NCBI GenBank assembly: GCA_023393915.1
Contig: JAEXBS010000047.1
Span: forward strand, 124,001-188,000
Length of the DNA stretch: 64,000 nucleotides
Direction of reading: 5' to 3'
DNA from: Bacteroidota bacterium
Lineage (GTDB): Bacteria > Bacteroidota > Bacteroidia > Flavobacteriales > Weeksellaceae
Both the position numbers and the translations under genes were made by a program. This document shows positions 18,147 through 26,388 of this stretch, piece after piece. The notes beneath the pieces were generated by a model. That model saw nothing but the letters and a program-made list of their open reading frames with translations. It did not search any database and was not told where the DNA came from. The stretch's first letter is position 1. Each line of letters begins with the position of its first letter.

Positions 18147-18602
18147 CTAGGAAATGGCACCTTCTTTACCAAGTAACTTACGTACGATCCCCAATTGACC
18201 GGCATGGTAACTTTCATGAAATACCAGTCCGACTACATTTTGTCGATCTTCTGAACGAACTACAATATCTTGTGAGAAAAGTCTAACCAGTTCGTTTTCT
18301 GATTTTTGAAAAAATTCTTTTAACGTTTCTAAATCTGGAGAATTCAATTGCTCTTGTATAGGCTTTTGTCCTCGATCAAAATGCTTGAAATCCTCTTCTT
18401 TCCATACGGGAACTCCCCCTAAAAGTTCTATTAACGAATTTCTGATAAATAGCACGTGTCCTAGGATCCAATGAGCTGAATTGACTCGGCCATCAAAAAA
18501 CAAAAGGGCCTGCTGGGAAGTAATGCCTTCAATATTCTTGCGAATGACTTCATTAGAAAAGCCAATTTGGGTTTTTAGAAAATTATTGTCTTAGAAATCC
18601 AT
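18147..18602 (-). pseudogene. DinB-family protein with a nonsense codon at position 4
   Basis: A DinB/YfiT-like four-helix metal-binding fold (about 150 codons) reads in one frame from ATG 18602, but codon 4 is TAA (18591-18593): the frame is MDF-stop-DNNFLKTQIGFSN..., and the residues after the stop fit the family's first helix. No ATG, GTG or TTG follows until TTG 18503, which would lose that helix. Metal-ligand histidines are still seen (HWILGH, FHESYHAGQLG). A perfect -7 box lies 14 bases upstream, supporting ATG 18602 as the original start. Either a recently broken gene, a sequence error, or a product begun at a rare codon. Confidence 0.65.
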
Positions 18603-18616
18603 CTCTGATTTTTATT

Positions 18617-18624
18617 CAAAGATA
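18617..18624 (-). promoter_or_regulatory. -7 box (TATCTTTG) for the DinB gene
   Basis: Minus-strand TATCTTTG, consensus TAnnTTTG, 14 bases before ATG 18602. Confidence 0.5.
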
Positions 18625-18669
18625 GCGGGGTGCGGCCTTAAATGAACTTGTCATTTGACAAGAAATCAT

Positions 18670-19236
18670 TTAAATCGACCTTCGAATTCTACTTAGAGAG
18701 CTATCCGTAATCCCCAAATAAGTAGCAATTTGCTTTAAGGGAACGTATTTAATAATCTGCGGTTTCTCTTTCATTAACTGAATATACCGCTCAGAAGCCG
18801 TTTTCATTACCACGTCTAATGAGCGCTTCTTTAAAGTAAAAACTTGATTGGAAAACCACGCTCTTCCCCACTCTCTAATTCCTTCCACTTCATGATAAAG
18901 TTTCTGAAAATCAGGAAATTCTATCTTGTATAATGTGCAATCGGTTACTGCCTGCAAATTTTCCTCAGAAGCAATTCGTTGAAAAAGAGAGGAATGAATA
19001 ATTACAATATCACTCTGCGCAAAAAATTCTGTAGTGATTTCTTCTCCCTGAGAATTCACAACAAATGCCCTAACCACTCCTTCAACTAAAATATAATAAG
19101 ATTCCGCGCGCTCTCCTTCTTTCAAAAGAAATTCGTTCCGAGCGACCTTAATAAGCTTATGATGCTGGGCTATAGAATCAATCTGCTGGGCAGTTAAAAG
19201 CGGATGTTTATAGACAATGGAGAAAATGGATTCCAT
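18670..19236 (-). CDS. Crp/Fnr-family transcriptional regulator
   Basis: Cyclic-nucleotide-binding-fold regulator, 188 aa. The N-terminal beta-roll (about 20-115) includes FLLKEGERAESYYILVEGVVRAFV; a long dimer helix follows, and the C-terminal helix-turn-helix is short: YVPLKQIATYLGITDSSLSRIRR. No Fnr-type cysteine cluster for an Fe-S centre. Ligand and targets unknown. It lies directly upstream of the DinB gene in the same orientation and may control the DinB/VOC/SRPBCC genes. Its own -7 box is at 19250-19257. Confidence 0.85.
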   Translation of the reverse strand: MESIFSIVYKHPLLTAQQIDSIAQHHKLIKVARNEFLLKEGERAESYYILVEGVVRAFVVNSQGEEITTEFFAQSDIVIIHSSLFQRIASEENLQAVTDCTLYKIEFPDFQKLYHEVEGIREWGRAWFSNQVFTLKKRSLDVVMKTASERYIQLMKEKPQIIKYVPLKQIATYLGITDSSLSRIRRSI

Positions 19237-19249
19237 AAAGCAATTTGAA

Positions 19250-19257
19250 CAAATGTA
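19250..19257 (-). promoter_or_regulatory. -7 box (TACATTTG) for the Crp/Fnr gene
   Basis: Minus-strand TACATTTG, 13 bases before the start codon and just downstream of the gyrB terminator, so this gene is transcribed separately from gyrB. Confidence 0.55.
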
Positions 19258-19272
19258 AGAATTTCGATAAAA

Positions 19273-19299
19273 AAAGGTCGCCCAAAATAGGCGACCTTT
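19273..19299 (-). terminator. Terminator of gyrB
   Basis: 10-bp stem AAAGGTCGCC / GGCGACCTTT with a 7-base loop; on the minus strand it is followed by a T7 run. Located 20 bases after the gyrB stop. Confidence 0.85.
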
Positions 19300-19318
19300 A
19301 TTTATTTATAGTTGACCC

Positions 19319-21253
19319 TTACGCATCTATTCGAGCGTACTTCGCATTCTTTTCAATAAACTCTCTTCTTGGTGGAACTTCATCTCCCATTAGCATTGAG
19401 AACACTCTATCAGCTTCTCCTGCATTATCAATGGTTACTTGCTTGAGCGTACGCGTTTCAGGGTTCATTGTGGTTTCCCAAAGCTGCTCTGCGTTCATTT
19501 CCCCAAGACCTTTGTACCTCTGCACTTCCACTCCCTTACCGTCAGAAGCCAGTTCACGAGTTCTTTCTTCCCTTTCCTTTTCATCCCAGGCATAGTGCTT
19601 CTTATTTCCTTTTTTCACTAAATACAAAGGAGGAGAAGCAATATAAACATAACCGTGTTCGATTAATTCTTTCATATATCGGAAGAAGAACGTTAGAATT
19701 AGAGTAGAAATGTGGGATCCGTCCACATCGGCATCGGTCATAATCACCACTTTATGGTAACGAAGCTTTGAGATATTCAAGGCTTTGCTGTCTTCCTCGG
19801 TTCCAACAGATACACCAAGAGCGGTATAAATATTCTTGATTTCTTCATTATCGTAGACTTTATGAAGCATGGATTTCTCAACGTTCAAAATCTTACCTCT
19901 CAAAGGAAGTATCGCCTGAAAATGACGGTCACGACCTACTTTGGCCGTTCCTCCAGCGGAATCTCCCTCCACTAAAAACAGTTCAGAAATCGCTGGATCT
20001 TTAGACGAACAGTCGGCTAATTTACCTGGCAGTCCTGAACCTCCCATAGGAGATTTTCTTTGTACCATTTCTCTTGCCTTCTTTGCCGCTTGTCTTGCCT
20101 TTGCCGCTAGAACCACTTTTTGAACGATTTGCTTCGCTTCATTAGGGTTTTCTTCTAAGAAGTTGGTAAGCATCTCCCCAACAATCTTATCTACTGCTCC
20201 AGATACTTCAGAATTTCCTAATTTGGTTTTGGTCTGACCCTCAAACTGTGGTTCCATAACCTTCACGGAAATAACAGCTGTTAATCCTTCACGGAAATCG
20301 TCCCCAGTAATTTCTACTTTTTCTTTTGCAGGTAATCCTAATTCATCTGCAAATTTCTTCAGTGTTCTTGTTAAAGCTCTTCTAAAACCGGTTAAATGGG
20401 TTCCCCCTTCATGCGTATTAATGTTATTCACATAGGAGTGAAGATTTTCATTAAATGAAGTATTGTAGCGCATAGCTACTTCTACAGGAATCTGATCTCT
20501 GGAACCTTCCATAAAGATCACATTGTCCATAATTGCTTCTCTATTCCCGTCAATATATTCAACGAATTCTTTTAATCCTCCTTCGGAATGAAACACTTCT
20601 TTCTTATAGCTTCCGTCTTCTTCTTTTTCTCTCTCATCCGTTAAAGAAATCGTGATTCCCTTGTTAAGGAAAGCAAGCTCTCTTAGACGGGTCGCTAAGG
20701 TATCGTAGTTGTATTCCAGTTCCTGAAAAATAGTAGCATCGGGTTGAAAAAACACATCCGTACCGGTAGTTATAGCCTCACCAATTTCTTTTACATCAGC
20801 AAGCGCCTTCCCTTGGGAATATTTTTGCTCATAGACTTTCCCTTCTCTACGTACAGTCGCGATGAGTGAAGTAGATAGTGCATTTACACAAGAAACACCT
20901 ACACCATGAAGACCACCGGAAACTTTATAAGAATCTTTATCGAATTTTCCTCCCGCTCCGATTTTGGTCATTACAACTTCTAAAGCGCTCTTTTGCTCTT
21001 TTTCGTGTAAATCAACAGGAATTCCTCGACCGTTATCTTTTACTAAAATGCTATTACCTTCATGAATCACCACTTCAATAGTATCACAATGACCAGCTAG
21101 CGCCTCATCAATCGAATTGTCCACCACTTCATAAACCAAATGGTGAAGACCTCTGGTTCCAACATCTCCAATGTACATGGAGGGTCTCATTCTCACGTGC
21201 TCAATACCTTCCAGTGCCTGGATGCTGCTCGCCGTATATTGCTTTTGACTCAT
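19319..21253 (-). CDS. gyrB: DNA gyrase subunit B
   Basis: ATPase subunit of the type II topoisomerase that introduces negative supercoils; partner of GyrA, which is not in this window. 644 aa, normal for the short Bacteroidetes GyrB without the proteobacterial insertion. Seen: GHKL ATPase (VYEVVDNSIDEALAGH, DNGRGIPVD, SGGLHGVGVSCVNALS), transducer lysine segment (QTKTKLGNSEV), and TOPRIM motifs LVEGDSAGG and DADVDGSHI, ending in the QRYKGLGEMN C-terminal domain. The short GyrB length and GyrB-type tail favour gyrB over parE. Confidence 0.95.
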   Translation of the reverse strand: MSQKQYTASSIQALEGIEHVRMRPSMYIGDVGTRGLHHLVYEVVDNSIDEALAGHCDTIEVVIHEGNSILVKDNGRGIPVDLHEKEQKSALEVVMTKIGAGGKFDKDSYKVSGGLHGVGVSCVNALSTSLIATVRREGKVYEQKYSQGKALADVKEIGEAITTGTDVFFQPDATIFQELEYNYDTLATRLRELAFLNKGITISLTDEREKEEDGSYKKEVFHSEGGLKEFVEYIDGNREAIMDNVIFMEGSRDQIPVEVAMRYNTSFNENLHSYVNNINTHEGGTHLTGFRRALTRTLKKFADELGLPAKEKVEITGDDFREGLTAVISVKVMEPQFEGQTKTKLGNSEVSGAVDKIVGEMLTNFLEENPNEAKQIVQKVVLAAKARQAAKKAREMVQRKSPMGGSGLPGKLADCSSKDPAISELFLVEGDSAGGTAKVGRDRHFQAILPLRGKILNVEKSMLHKVYDNEEIKNIYTALGVSVGTEEDSKALNISKLRYHKVVIMTDADVDGSHISTLILTFFFRYMKELIEHGYVYIASPPLYLVKKGNKKHYAWDEKEREERTRELASDGKGVEVQRYKGLGEMNAEQLWETTMNPETRTLKQVTIDNAGEADRVFSMLMGDEVPPRREFIEKNAKYARIDA

Positions 21254-21326
21254 AGTATTTCGTATGCTTATTTAATTAGCTTAATTCTCTTTAAATTACA
21301 CTCTTTTGCAGGAGTGCAAAGACTAG

Positions 21327-21334
21327 CAAATTTA
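21327..21334 (-). promoter_or_regulatory. -7 box (TAAATTTG) for gyrB
   Basis: Minus-strand TAAATTTG, 73 bases before the gyrB ATG. The resulting leader holds a small stem (CACTC...GAGTG). Confidence 0.5.
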
Positions 21335-21380
21335 CGAAAAATATGGCGTTTTACAAAGCCTTAAGCCCTCATATAACAAA

Positions 21381-21413
21381 AAAGTGTCCTCACAATTACA
21401 GGGAGGACACTTT
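21381..21413 (-). terminator. Terminator of lysS
   Basis: 11-bp perfect stem AAAGTGTCCTC / GAGGACACTTT, 27 bases after the lysS stop, with TTTTTTG following on the minus strand. Confidence 0.85.
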
Positions 21414-21439
21414 AGTAAATATACTGTTTATTAGTCGGA

Positions 21440-23137
21440 TTAAATAAGTGAAATGTTCAAATTATCTTCCACTTTTTCAATCTTTACAATCTGATTTTTG
21501 GTCAATGCTTTGGTCGCTTTATCCCATTTTTTTCCTGAAAGCCCAGATTGTTCTTTTACCTCTTGTAAATTCTGTGGCTCGCTCGCTTTAGAGAGTAGAT
21601 CTACAATTAATTTTTCATCTTCACCTAGACTTACTCCCACTTCTTTTTTCTCTGGTTTCATTTGAGGAAAGAAGAGTACTTCTTGTATCGAAGGGTTGTT
21701 CGTTATAAACATAACTAATCGGTCCATTCCAATTCCTAGTCCTGAAGTAGGAGGCATTCCGTACTCTAATGCTCTTAGAAAATCTTGATCGATAAACATC
21801 GCTTCATCGTCTCCACGCTCTGAAAGGGCTAATTGCTGCTCGAAGCGCTCTCTTTGGTCTATTGGATCGTTTAATTCTGAATAAGCGTTCGCGATTTCTT
21901 TTCCACATACCATTAGCTCAAAACGCTCTGTGAGCCCTTCTTTACTTCTGTGCTTTTTGGTCAGCGGGGACATCTCAATTGGGTAATCGGTAATGAACGT
22001 AGGTTGAATAAAATTCCCTTCACATTTCTCACCAAAGATTTCGTCAATAAGTTTTCCTTTCCCCATAGATTCATTTACTTCAATACCTATGGATTTTGCA
22101 AACTCACGAAGTTCTTCTTCGGATTTTCCGGTAATATCAAAACCTGTGAATTTTTGAATGGCTTCCGTCATAGAAACCCTTGGATAAGGAGCTTTCCAAT
22201 TGATCACATGTTCTCCAAAAGTAGATTCAGGCTTGCCTTGTACTTGAGTAACACAATATTCAAGTAACTTTTCCGTAAAATCCATCATCCAATTATAGTC
22301 CTTGTACGCTACGTAAATTTCCATTGCGGTAAATTCTGGATTGTGCGTACGGTCCATCCCTTCGTTTCTGAAGTTTTTTGAAAACTCATATACCCCATCA
22401 AAACCACCAACAATCAGCCTTTTAAGATAGAGTTCGTTTGCAATTCTAAGATAGAGTGGAATATCTAAAGAGTTATGGTGAGTGATGAACGGACGTGCAG
22501 CTGCACCTCCGGGAATCGCCTGAAGAATAGGGGTTTCCACTTCAAAATAACCTGCATCATTAAAAAATTGCCTCATGGCATTGAACAGCTTAGTTCTTTT
22601 TACAAAGACCTCTTTAACATCCGAGTTCACTGTTAAATCCACATAGCGTTGACGGTAACGAAGCTCAGGATCATTAAATGCATCGTGCACTACTCCATTT
22701 TCATCTGTTTTTGCTTGTGGTAATGGACGAAGTGCCTTTGTGAGAAGTGTGAAATTTTTCACAAGTACGGTCATTTCGCCAACTTGTGTTCTAAAAAGCT
22801 CTCCTTCGATCCCAATAATATCTCCGATATCTAGCAAATGTTTGTATACCTCGTTATACAATGTCTTATCTTCACCAGGACAAATTTCATCACGATTAAA
22901 ATATACCTGAATTCTACCTTCAGAATCTTGCAGCTCTGCAAAACTAGCTTTCCCCTGAATTCTCCTCGACATTAAACGCCCCGCAATCACTACCTTTTCT
23001 GCATCCTTGAAATTTTCCTTAATTGATTTAGTGGAATGAGTTATTTTAAATTCCGCAGCTGGAAAGGGATCGATACCCAGATCCACCAATTTTTGTAGTT
23101 TTTCTCGACGAATTAATTCCTGTTCTGATAACGACAT
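21440..23137 (-). CDS. lysS: Lysyl-tRNA synthetase, class II
   Basis: Charges tRNA-Lys. ATG 23137 (MSLSEQELIRREKLQKLVDLG) is the family start; the longer frame from 23209 reads through the promoter. 565 aa, about 60 longer than E. coli LysS. Seen: OB-fold anticodon domain (VVIAGRLMSRRIQGKASFAELQD), class II motif 2 (FRNEGMDRTHNPEFT) and motif 3 (GLGIGMDRLVMFI). After the usual end (IQEVLFFPQMKPE) comes a tail of roughly 65 residues (LIVDLLSKASEPQNLQEVKE...) that looks like a small winged-helix domain. Divergent from the trp leader. Confidence 0.94.
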   Translation of the reverse strand: MSLSEQELIRREKLQKLVDLGIDPFPAAEFKITHSTKSIKENFKDAEKVVIAGRLMSRRIQGKASFAELQDSEGRIQVYFNRDEICPGEDKTLYNEVYKHLLDIGDIIGIEGELFRTQVGEMTVLVKNFTLLTKALRPLPQAKTDENGVVHDAFNDPELRYRQRYVDLTVNSDVKEVFVKRTKLFNAMRQFFNDAGYFEVETPILQAIPGGAAARPFITHHNSLDIPLYLRIANELYLKRLIVGGFDGVYEFSKNFRNEGMDRTHNPEFTAMEIYVAYKDYNWMMDFTEKLLEYCVTQVQGKPESTFGEHVINWKAPYPRVSMTEAIQKFTGFDITGKSEEELREFAKSIGIEVNESMGKGKLIDEIFGEKCEGNFIQPTFITDYPIEMSPLTKKHRSKEGLTERFELMVCGKEIANAYSELNDPIDQRERFEQQLALSERGDDEAMFIDQDFLRALEYGMPPTSGLGIGMDRLVMFITNNPSIQEVLFFPQMKPEKKEVGVSLGEDEKLIVDLLSKASEPQNLQEVKEQSGLSGKKWDKATKALTKNQIVKIEKVEDNLNISLI

Positions 23138-23160
23138 TTTTCTGTTCTTTTTAGAATTTG

Positions 23161-23168
23161 CAAAAATA
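23161..23168 (-). promoter_or_regulatory. -7 box (TATTTTTG) for lysS
   Basis: Minus-strand TATTTTTG, 23 bases before the lysS start; it marks the left limit of the trp block. Confidence 0.55.
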
Positions 23169-23238
23169 GTGATTTTTATAGAAAGAACAGAAAACAAATC
23201 CCTGCTCAAAAATCAGAAATAATAATTCTAAACTTTTG

Positions 23239-23269
23239 TTTGGTAAATTCTAAAACATTTATATATTTG
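23239..23269 (+). promoter_or_regulatory. trp operon promoter, TTTG-N19-TATATTTG
   Basis: -33 element TTTG at 23239-23242 and -7 element TATATTTG at 23262-23269, 19 bp apart, a full match to the flavobacterial consensus. The predicted start site is at or within a base or two of the leader-peptide GTG. Confidence 0.75.
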
Positions 23270-23274
23270 CCTTT

Positions 23275-23340
23275 GTGAAATCAAGAACAAACAATACTTG
23301 GTGGTGGCTATTCAAACTCTCGTCGGGTCTGAAGCACTAA
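23275..23340 (+). CDS. trpL: trp operon leader peptide with three tandem Trp codons
   Basis: A 21-codon reading frame from GTG 23275 to TAA 23338-23340. Codons 9-11 are TGG TGG TGG (23299-23307), and the peptide ends LFKLSSGLKH. It lies between the trp promoter and a terminator/antiterminator, the arrangement of transcription attenuation: when tryptophanyl-tRNA is scarce the ribosome stalls at the Trp codons and exposes the following RNA for antiterminator pairing. No ATG is available in frame upstream, so GTG is the start; the -7 box is only five bases away, so the leader mRNA would be essentially leaderless. Too short to be found by length. Confidence 0.85.
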   Translation: MKSRTNNTWWWLFKLSSGLKH

Positions 23341-23403
23341 CCGTGTATATTGTTTGCAAACGCATAACTAAGACTTTGACGATACCGTTGAAGTCTTTTT
23401 TTT
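23321..23403 (+). promoter_or_regulatory. trp attenuator: terminator and competing antiterminator
   Basis: Terminator: a 12-bp stem AAGACTTTGACG / CGTTGAAGTCTT (23370-23381 with 23386-23397, two G-U pairs), loop ATAC, run of eight T ending at 23403, six bases before trpE. Antiterminator: CGTCGGGTCT (23321-23330, overlapping the end of the leader peptide) can pair with the terminator's 5' arm, using GACG, wobble GGG/UUU and TCT/AGA. A further helix is possible between CAAACAAT (23288-23295) and ATTGTTTG (23349-23356). Stalling at the Trp codons leaves 23321 onward free. Confidence 0.85.
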
Positions 23404-23409
23404 ATCCTT

Positions 23410-24822
23410 ATGAAAACAGAAATATCTTTAAAAACCACCGTAAAAGTTGTGATGAGTGACCTCTTCACACCCGTCGGAATTTACCTTCGTTTACGAGATA
23501 AATTTCGTGATACCATTTTACTGGAAAGCGCCGGAAACCAAAACAGCGAAAACAATTTTTCCTACATTGCTGTAAATGCCATTGCCGGAATTGAAATTAA
23601 AAATTTTACAGAAGCGGAGTTGAAATTCCCTTCAGAAAATCCAAAAAAAATCAGTTTAGAAAATATTAAACTTACTGATTTGCTTCATAATTTTTCTCAA
23701 AGTTTTAATTGTGAAAAACCGGATCATCCAATAGGAAAAACAGCACAAGGTTTCTTTGGCTACACAAGTTACGATGCAGTTCCTTTTTTTGAAAAAATTA
23801 AATTCAGCGAAAAAACAGATCGAAACCAGATTCCGTTACTCCGCTACCGACTCTACCAATATGTAATTGCAATCAACCATTTTAATGATGAAATGTTTCT
23901 TATCGAAAATCATATTGATGGACTTAAATCGGAAATTCTTGAACTGGAAAACATCATTCATCAAAAAAATGCGCCTGTTTTTCCATTCAGAATTGAGTAT
24001 AACGAAACTTCTAATCTTTCTGATGATGATTACAAACAACTTGTAGAAAATGCAAAAGAACACTGTTATAGAGGCGATGTATTTCAGTTGGTTTTGAGCC
24101 GGAGATTCGAACAGAAATTTTCCGGAGATGATTTCAATGTTTACCGTGCCTTAAGAAACATCAATCCTTCTCCATACCTTTTCTACTTTGATTATGGAGA
24201 TTATAAACTGATGGGATCCAGTCCGGAAAGCCAACTCATTATTAATAACGGAAAAGCAATTATACATCCTATCGCAGGCACATTTGCAAGAACCGGCGAA
24301 ACAGAGAAAGATCTAAAAGCTGCCGAAGAACTCAGAAAAGATCCAAAAGAAAATGCCGAACACACGATGCTTGTAGATCTTGCAAGGAATGACCTGAGTA
24401 TTTATGGTAAAAACACCACGGTAACCAAACTTAAGGAAATTCATTTTTTCTCGCACGTTATTCATTTGGTTAGCGAGGTTGTGGCTGATGTAGAACCTTT
24501 GCAAAATCCTTTTGAAATGATTGCAGCTACTTTTCCGCAGGGCACTTTAAGTGGAGCTCCAAAATACAAAGCAATGGAACTCATCGACCGTTACGAAAAA
24601 AGTCCAAGAAGTTATTATGGCGGCTGCATTGGTTTTGTTGGTTTTGATGGCAGCTGTAATCAGGCAATAATGATTAGAACATTTTTGAGTAAAAACAACA
24701 CGCTTTTTTATCAAGCTGGTGCAGGACTCGTAGCCAAATCTTCAGCAAACAATGAACTTCTTGAAGTAAATAACAAACTTAATGCTCTAAAATCAGCGAT
24801 TAAAAAAGCTGAGAAAATTTAA
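23410..24822 (+). CDS. trpE: Anthranilate synthase component I
   Basis: Converts chorismate plus ammonia (from TrpG) to anthranilate, the committed step of tryptophan synthesis. 470 aa. Seen: LLESAG at about 36-41 in the N-terminal Trp feedback-binding site, the chorismate-binding core with GSSPE (272-276), HPIAGTFARTG (284-294), EHTMLVDLARNDL, and PQGTLSGAPKYKAMELID plus YYGGCIGFVGFDG in the C-terminal half. First gene of trpEGDCFBA, controlled by the attenuator just upstream. Codon use (frequent GGC, ACC, CCG) differs from flanking genes outside the block. Confidence 0.96.
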   Translation: MKTEISLKTTVKVVMSDLFTPVGIYLRLRDKFRDTILLESAGNQNSENNFSYIAVNAIAGIEIKNFTEAELKFPSENPKKISLENIKLTDLLHNFSQSFNCEKPDHPIGKTAQGFFGYTSYDAVPFFEKIKFSEKTDRNQIPLLRYRLYQYVIAINHFNDEMFLIENHIDGLKSEILELENIIHQKNAPVFPFRIEYNETSNLSDDDYKQLVENAKEHCYRGDVFQLVLSRRFEQKFSGDDFNVYRALRNINPSPYLFYFDYGDYKLMGSSPESQLIINNGKAIIHPIAGTFARTGETEKDLKAAEELRKDPKENAEHTMLVDLARNDLSIYGKNTTVTKLKEIHFFSHVIHLVSEVVADVEPLQNPFEMIAATFPQGTLSGAPKYKAMELIDRYEKSPRSYYGGCIGFVGFDGSCNQAIMIRTFLSKNNTLFYQAGAGLVAKSSANNELLEVNNKLNALKSAIKKAEKI

Positions 24823-24827
24823 TTAAA

Positions 24828-25397
24828 ATGAAAATATTAGTCTTCGATAATTACGACAGTTTTACTTATAATTTGGTGCAGATGACCGAGCAAATTGTAG
24901 GAAAAAAAGTTGATGTATTCCGCAATAATGAAATTTCGTTGGAAGACATCGCAGATTACGACAAAATTATTCTTTCTCCGGGACCGGGAGTTCCTTCTGA
25001 AGCAGGAATTCTTCTCGACGTAATTAAAACCTATGCACCAACAAAGTCGATTTTAGGAGTTTGCCTTGGTCAACAAGCTATTGCAGAAGCTTTTGGCGGA
25101 ACGCTGATTAACCTAAAAGAAATTTACCACGGCGTTGCCACCAATGCTACAACAATAAAACCGGAAGCCAAACTTCTTAAAGATCTTCCGCAAACTATTG
25201 AAGTAGGCAGATATCACAGTTGGGCAGTAGATCCGCAAAATTTTCCTGAGGAACTTGAAGAAACTTCGGTAGATTCTGAAGGAATGATCATGTCGTTGCA
25301 GCATAAAACTTACGATGTTCATGGCGTGCAATATCATCCGGAAAGTATTTTAACTCCTGACGGTAAAAAAATCATGGAGAACTTCTTACTCAATTAA
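24828..25397 (+). CDS. trpG: Anthranilate synthase component II (glutamine amidotransferase)
   Basis: Supplies ammonia from glutamine to TrpE. 189 aa, class I amidotransferase. Seen: the N-terminal DNYDSFTYNLVQ, LSPGPGVPSEAG (51-62), nucleophile Cys in LGVCLGQQAIAEAFGG and the His/Glu of VHGVQYHPESILT. Most TrpG proteins have GVCLGHQ; this one has GVCLGQQ, with Gln in place of the second-shell His. Six bases after trpE; not fused to TrpD. Confidence 0.95.
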   Translation: MKILVFDNYDSFTYNLVQMTEQIVGKKVDVFRNNEISLEDIADYDKIILSPGPGVPSEAGILLDVIKTYAPTKSILGVCLGQQAIAEAFGGTLINLKEIYHGVATNATTIKPEAKLLKDLPQTIEVGRYHSWAVDPQNFPEELEETSVDSEGMIMSLQHKTYDVHGVQYHPESILTPDGKKIMENFLLN

Positions 25398-25400
25398 AAA

Positions 25401-26387
25401 ATGAAAGAAATATTACAATATTTATTTAACCATCAAACACTTTCGAAAGCTGAAGCCAAATCGATAATGATGGAAATTGCCAACAAAAAATTCAATGAAA
25501 ATGAGGTCACCGCTTTCGTTACCGTTTATTTGATGAGAAGCATTACTCTGGAAGAATTGGAAGGATTCAGCAGCGCTCTGCTTCGATTAGCAAAACCAGT
25601 AAATTTGGAAACCGATGATTTGGTGGACATAGTAGGAACCGGCGGCGATGGCAAAAACACTTTCAACATCTCTACTTTAGCAAGTCTTGTGGTTGCAGGT
25701 GCCGGACAAAAAGTTGCAAAACAGGGAAACTACGGAGCATCGACCATCAGCGGAGCCTCCAATGTGCTGGAAAATCTTGGTTATCAGTTCAAAGACACTG
25801 AGGAAGGTTTAAAGCAAGATTTAGAAAAAACCAATTTCTGCTTTCTTCACGCGCCGCTTTTTCACACGGCATTACGCTCTGTTGCGCCATTAAGAAAGAA
25901 TTTGGGATTAAAAACCTTTTTCAATCTTCTAGGTCCTTTGGTAAATCCTGCACAACCAAAATTCAGTATGATTGGTGTCGCAAATCTTGAGATTGCACGC
26001 ATTTATCAGTATCTCCTACAAAACAGAAAGTCAGATTTTATGATCGTTCACGCGTTGGATGGTTATGATGAAATCAGCCTTACATCCGATACCAAAGTCG
26101 TTGATAAACATGGTGATAAAATTTATTCGGCTGAAGATATTAATTTCAAAAATATTAAACCTTCAACGATTTTCGGCGGAAACACCAAAGAAGAAGCTTC
26201 CCAAATTTTTATAAATATTCTGGAAGGAAAAGGCGCCGATGAACAAAATTCCGTAGTTCTTGCCAATGCAGCTCTGGCACTACAAAACACCGGTAAATAT
26301 GGCGATTATAACGCGTGTTTGGAAATGGCAAAAGACAGTCTATTCAACGCCAAAGCACTAAATACTTTAAATGCATTAATCAATTAA
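25401..26387 (+). CDS. trpD: Anthranilate phosphoribosyltransferase
   Basis: Attaches phosphoribose from PRPP to anthranilate. 328 aa. Seen: VDIVGTGGDGKNTFNIST (PRPP site), KQGNYGASTISGASNVLENLG, and FLHAPLFHTALRSVAPLRKNLGLKTFFNLLGPLVNP, the family signature. Three bases after trpG in the operon. Confidence 0.95.
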   Translation: MKEILQYLFNHQTLSKAEAKSIMMEIANKKFNENEVTAFVTVYLMRSITLEELEGFSSALLRLAKPVNLETDDLVDIVGTGGDGKNTFNISTLASLVVAGAGQKVAKQGNYGASTISGASNVLENLGYQFKDTEEGLKQDLEKTNFCFLHAPLFHTALRSVAPLRKNLGLKTFFNLLGPLVNPAQPKFSMIGVANLEIARIYQYLLQNRKSDFMIVHALDGYDEISLTSDTKVVDKHGDKIYSAEDINFKNIKPSTIFGGNTKEEASQIFINILEGKGADEQNSVVLANAALALQNTGKYGDYNACLEMAKDSLFNAKALNTLNALIN

Positions 26388-26388
26388 A

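Noticed and set aside
18670..21253. gyrB and the Crp/Fnr gene as one operon
   Set aside because: A strong terminator and a separate -7 box lie between them.
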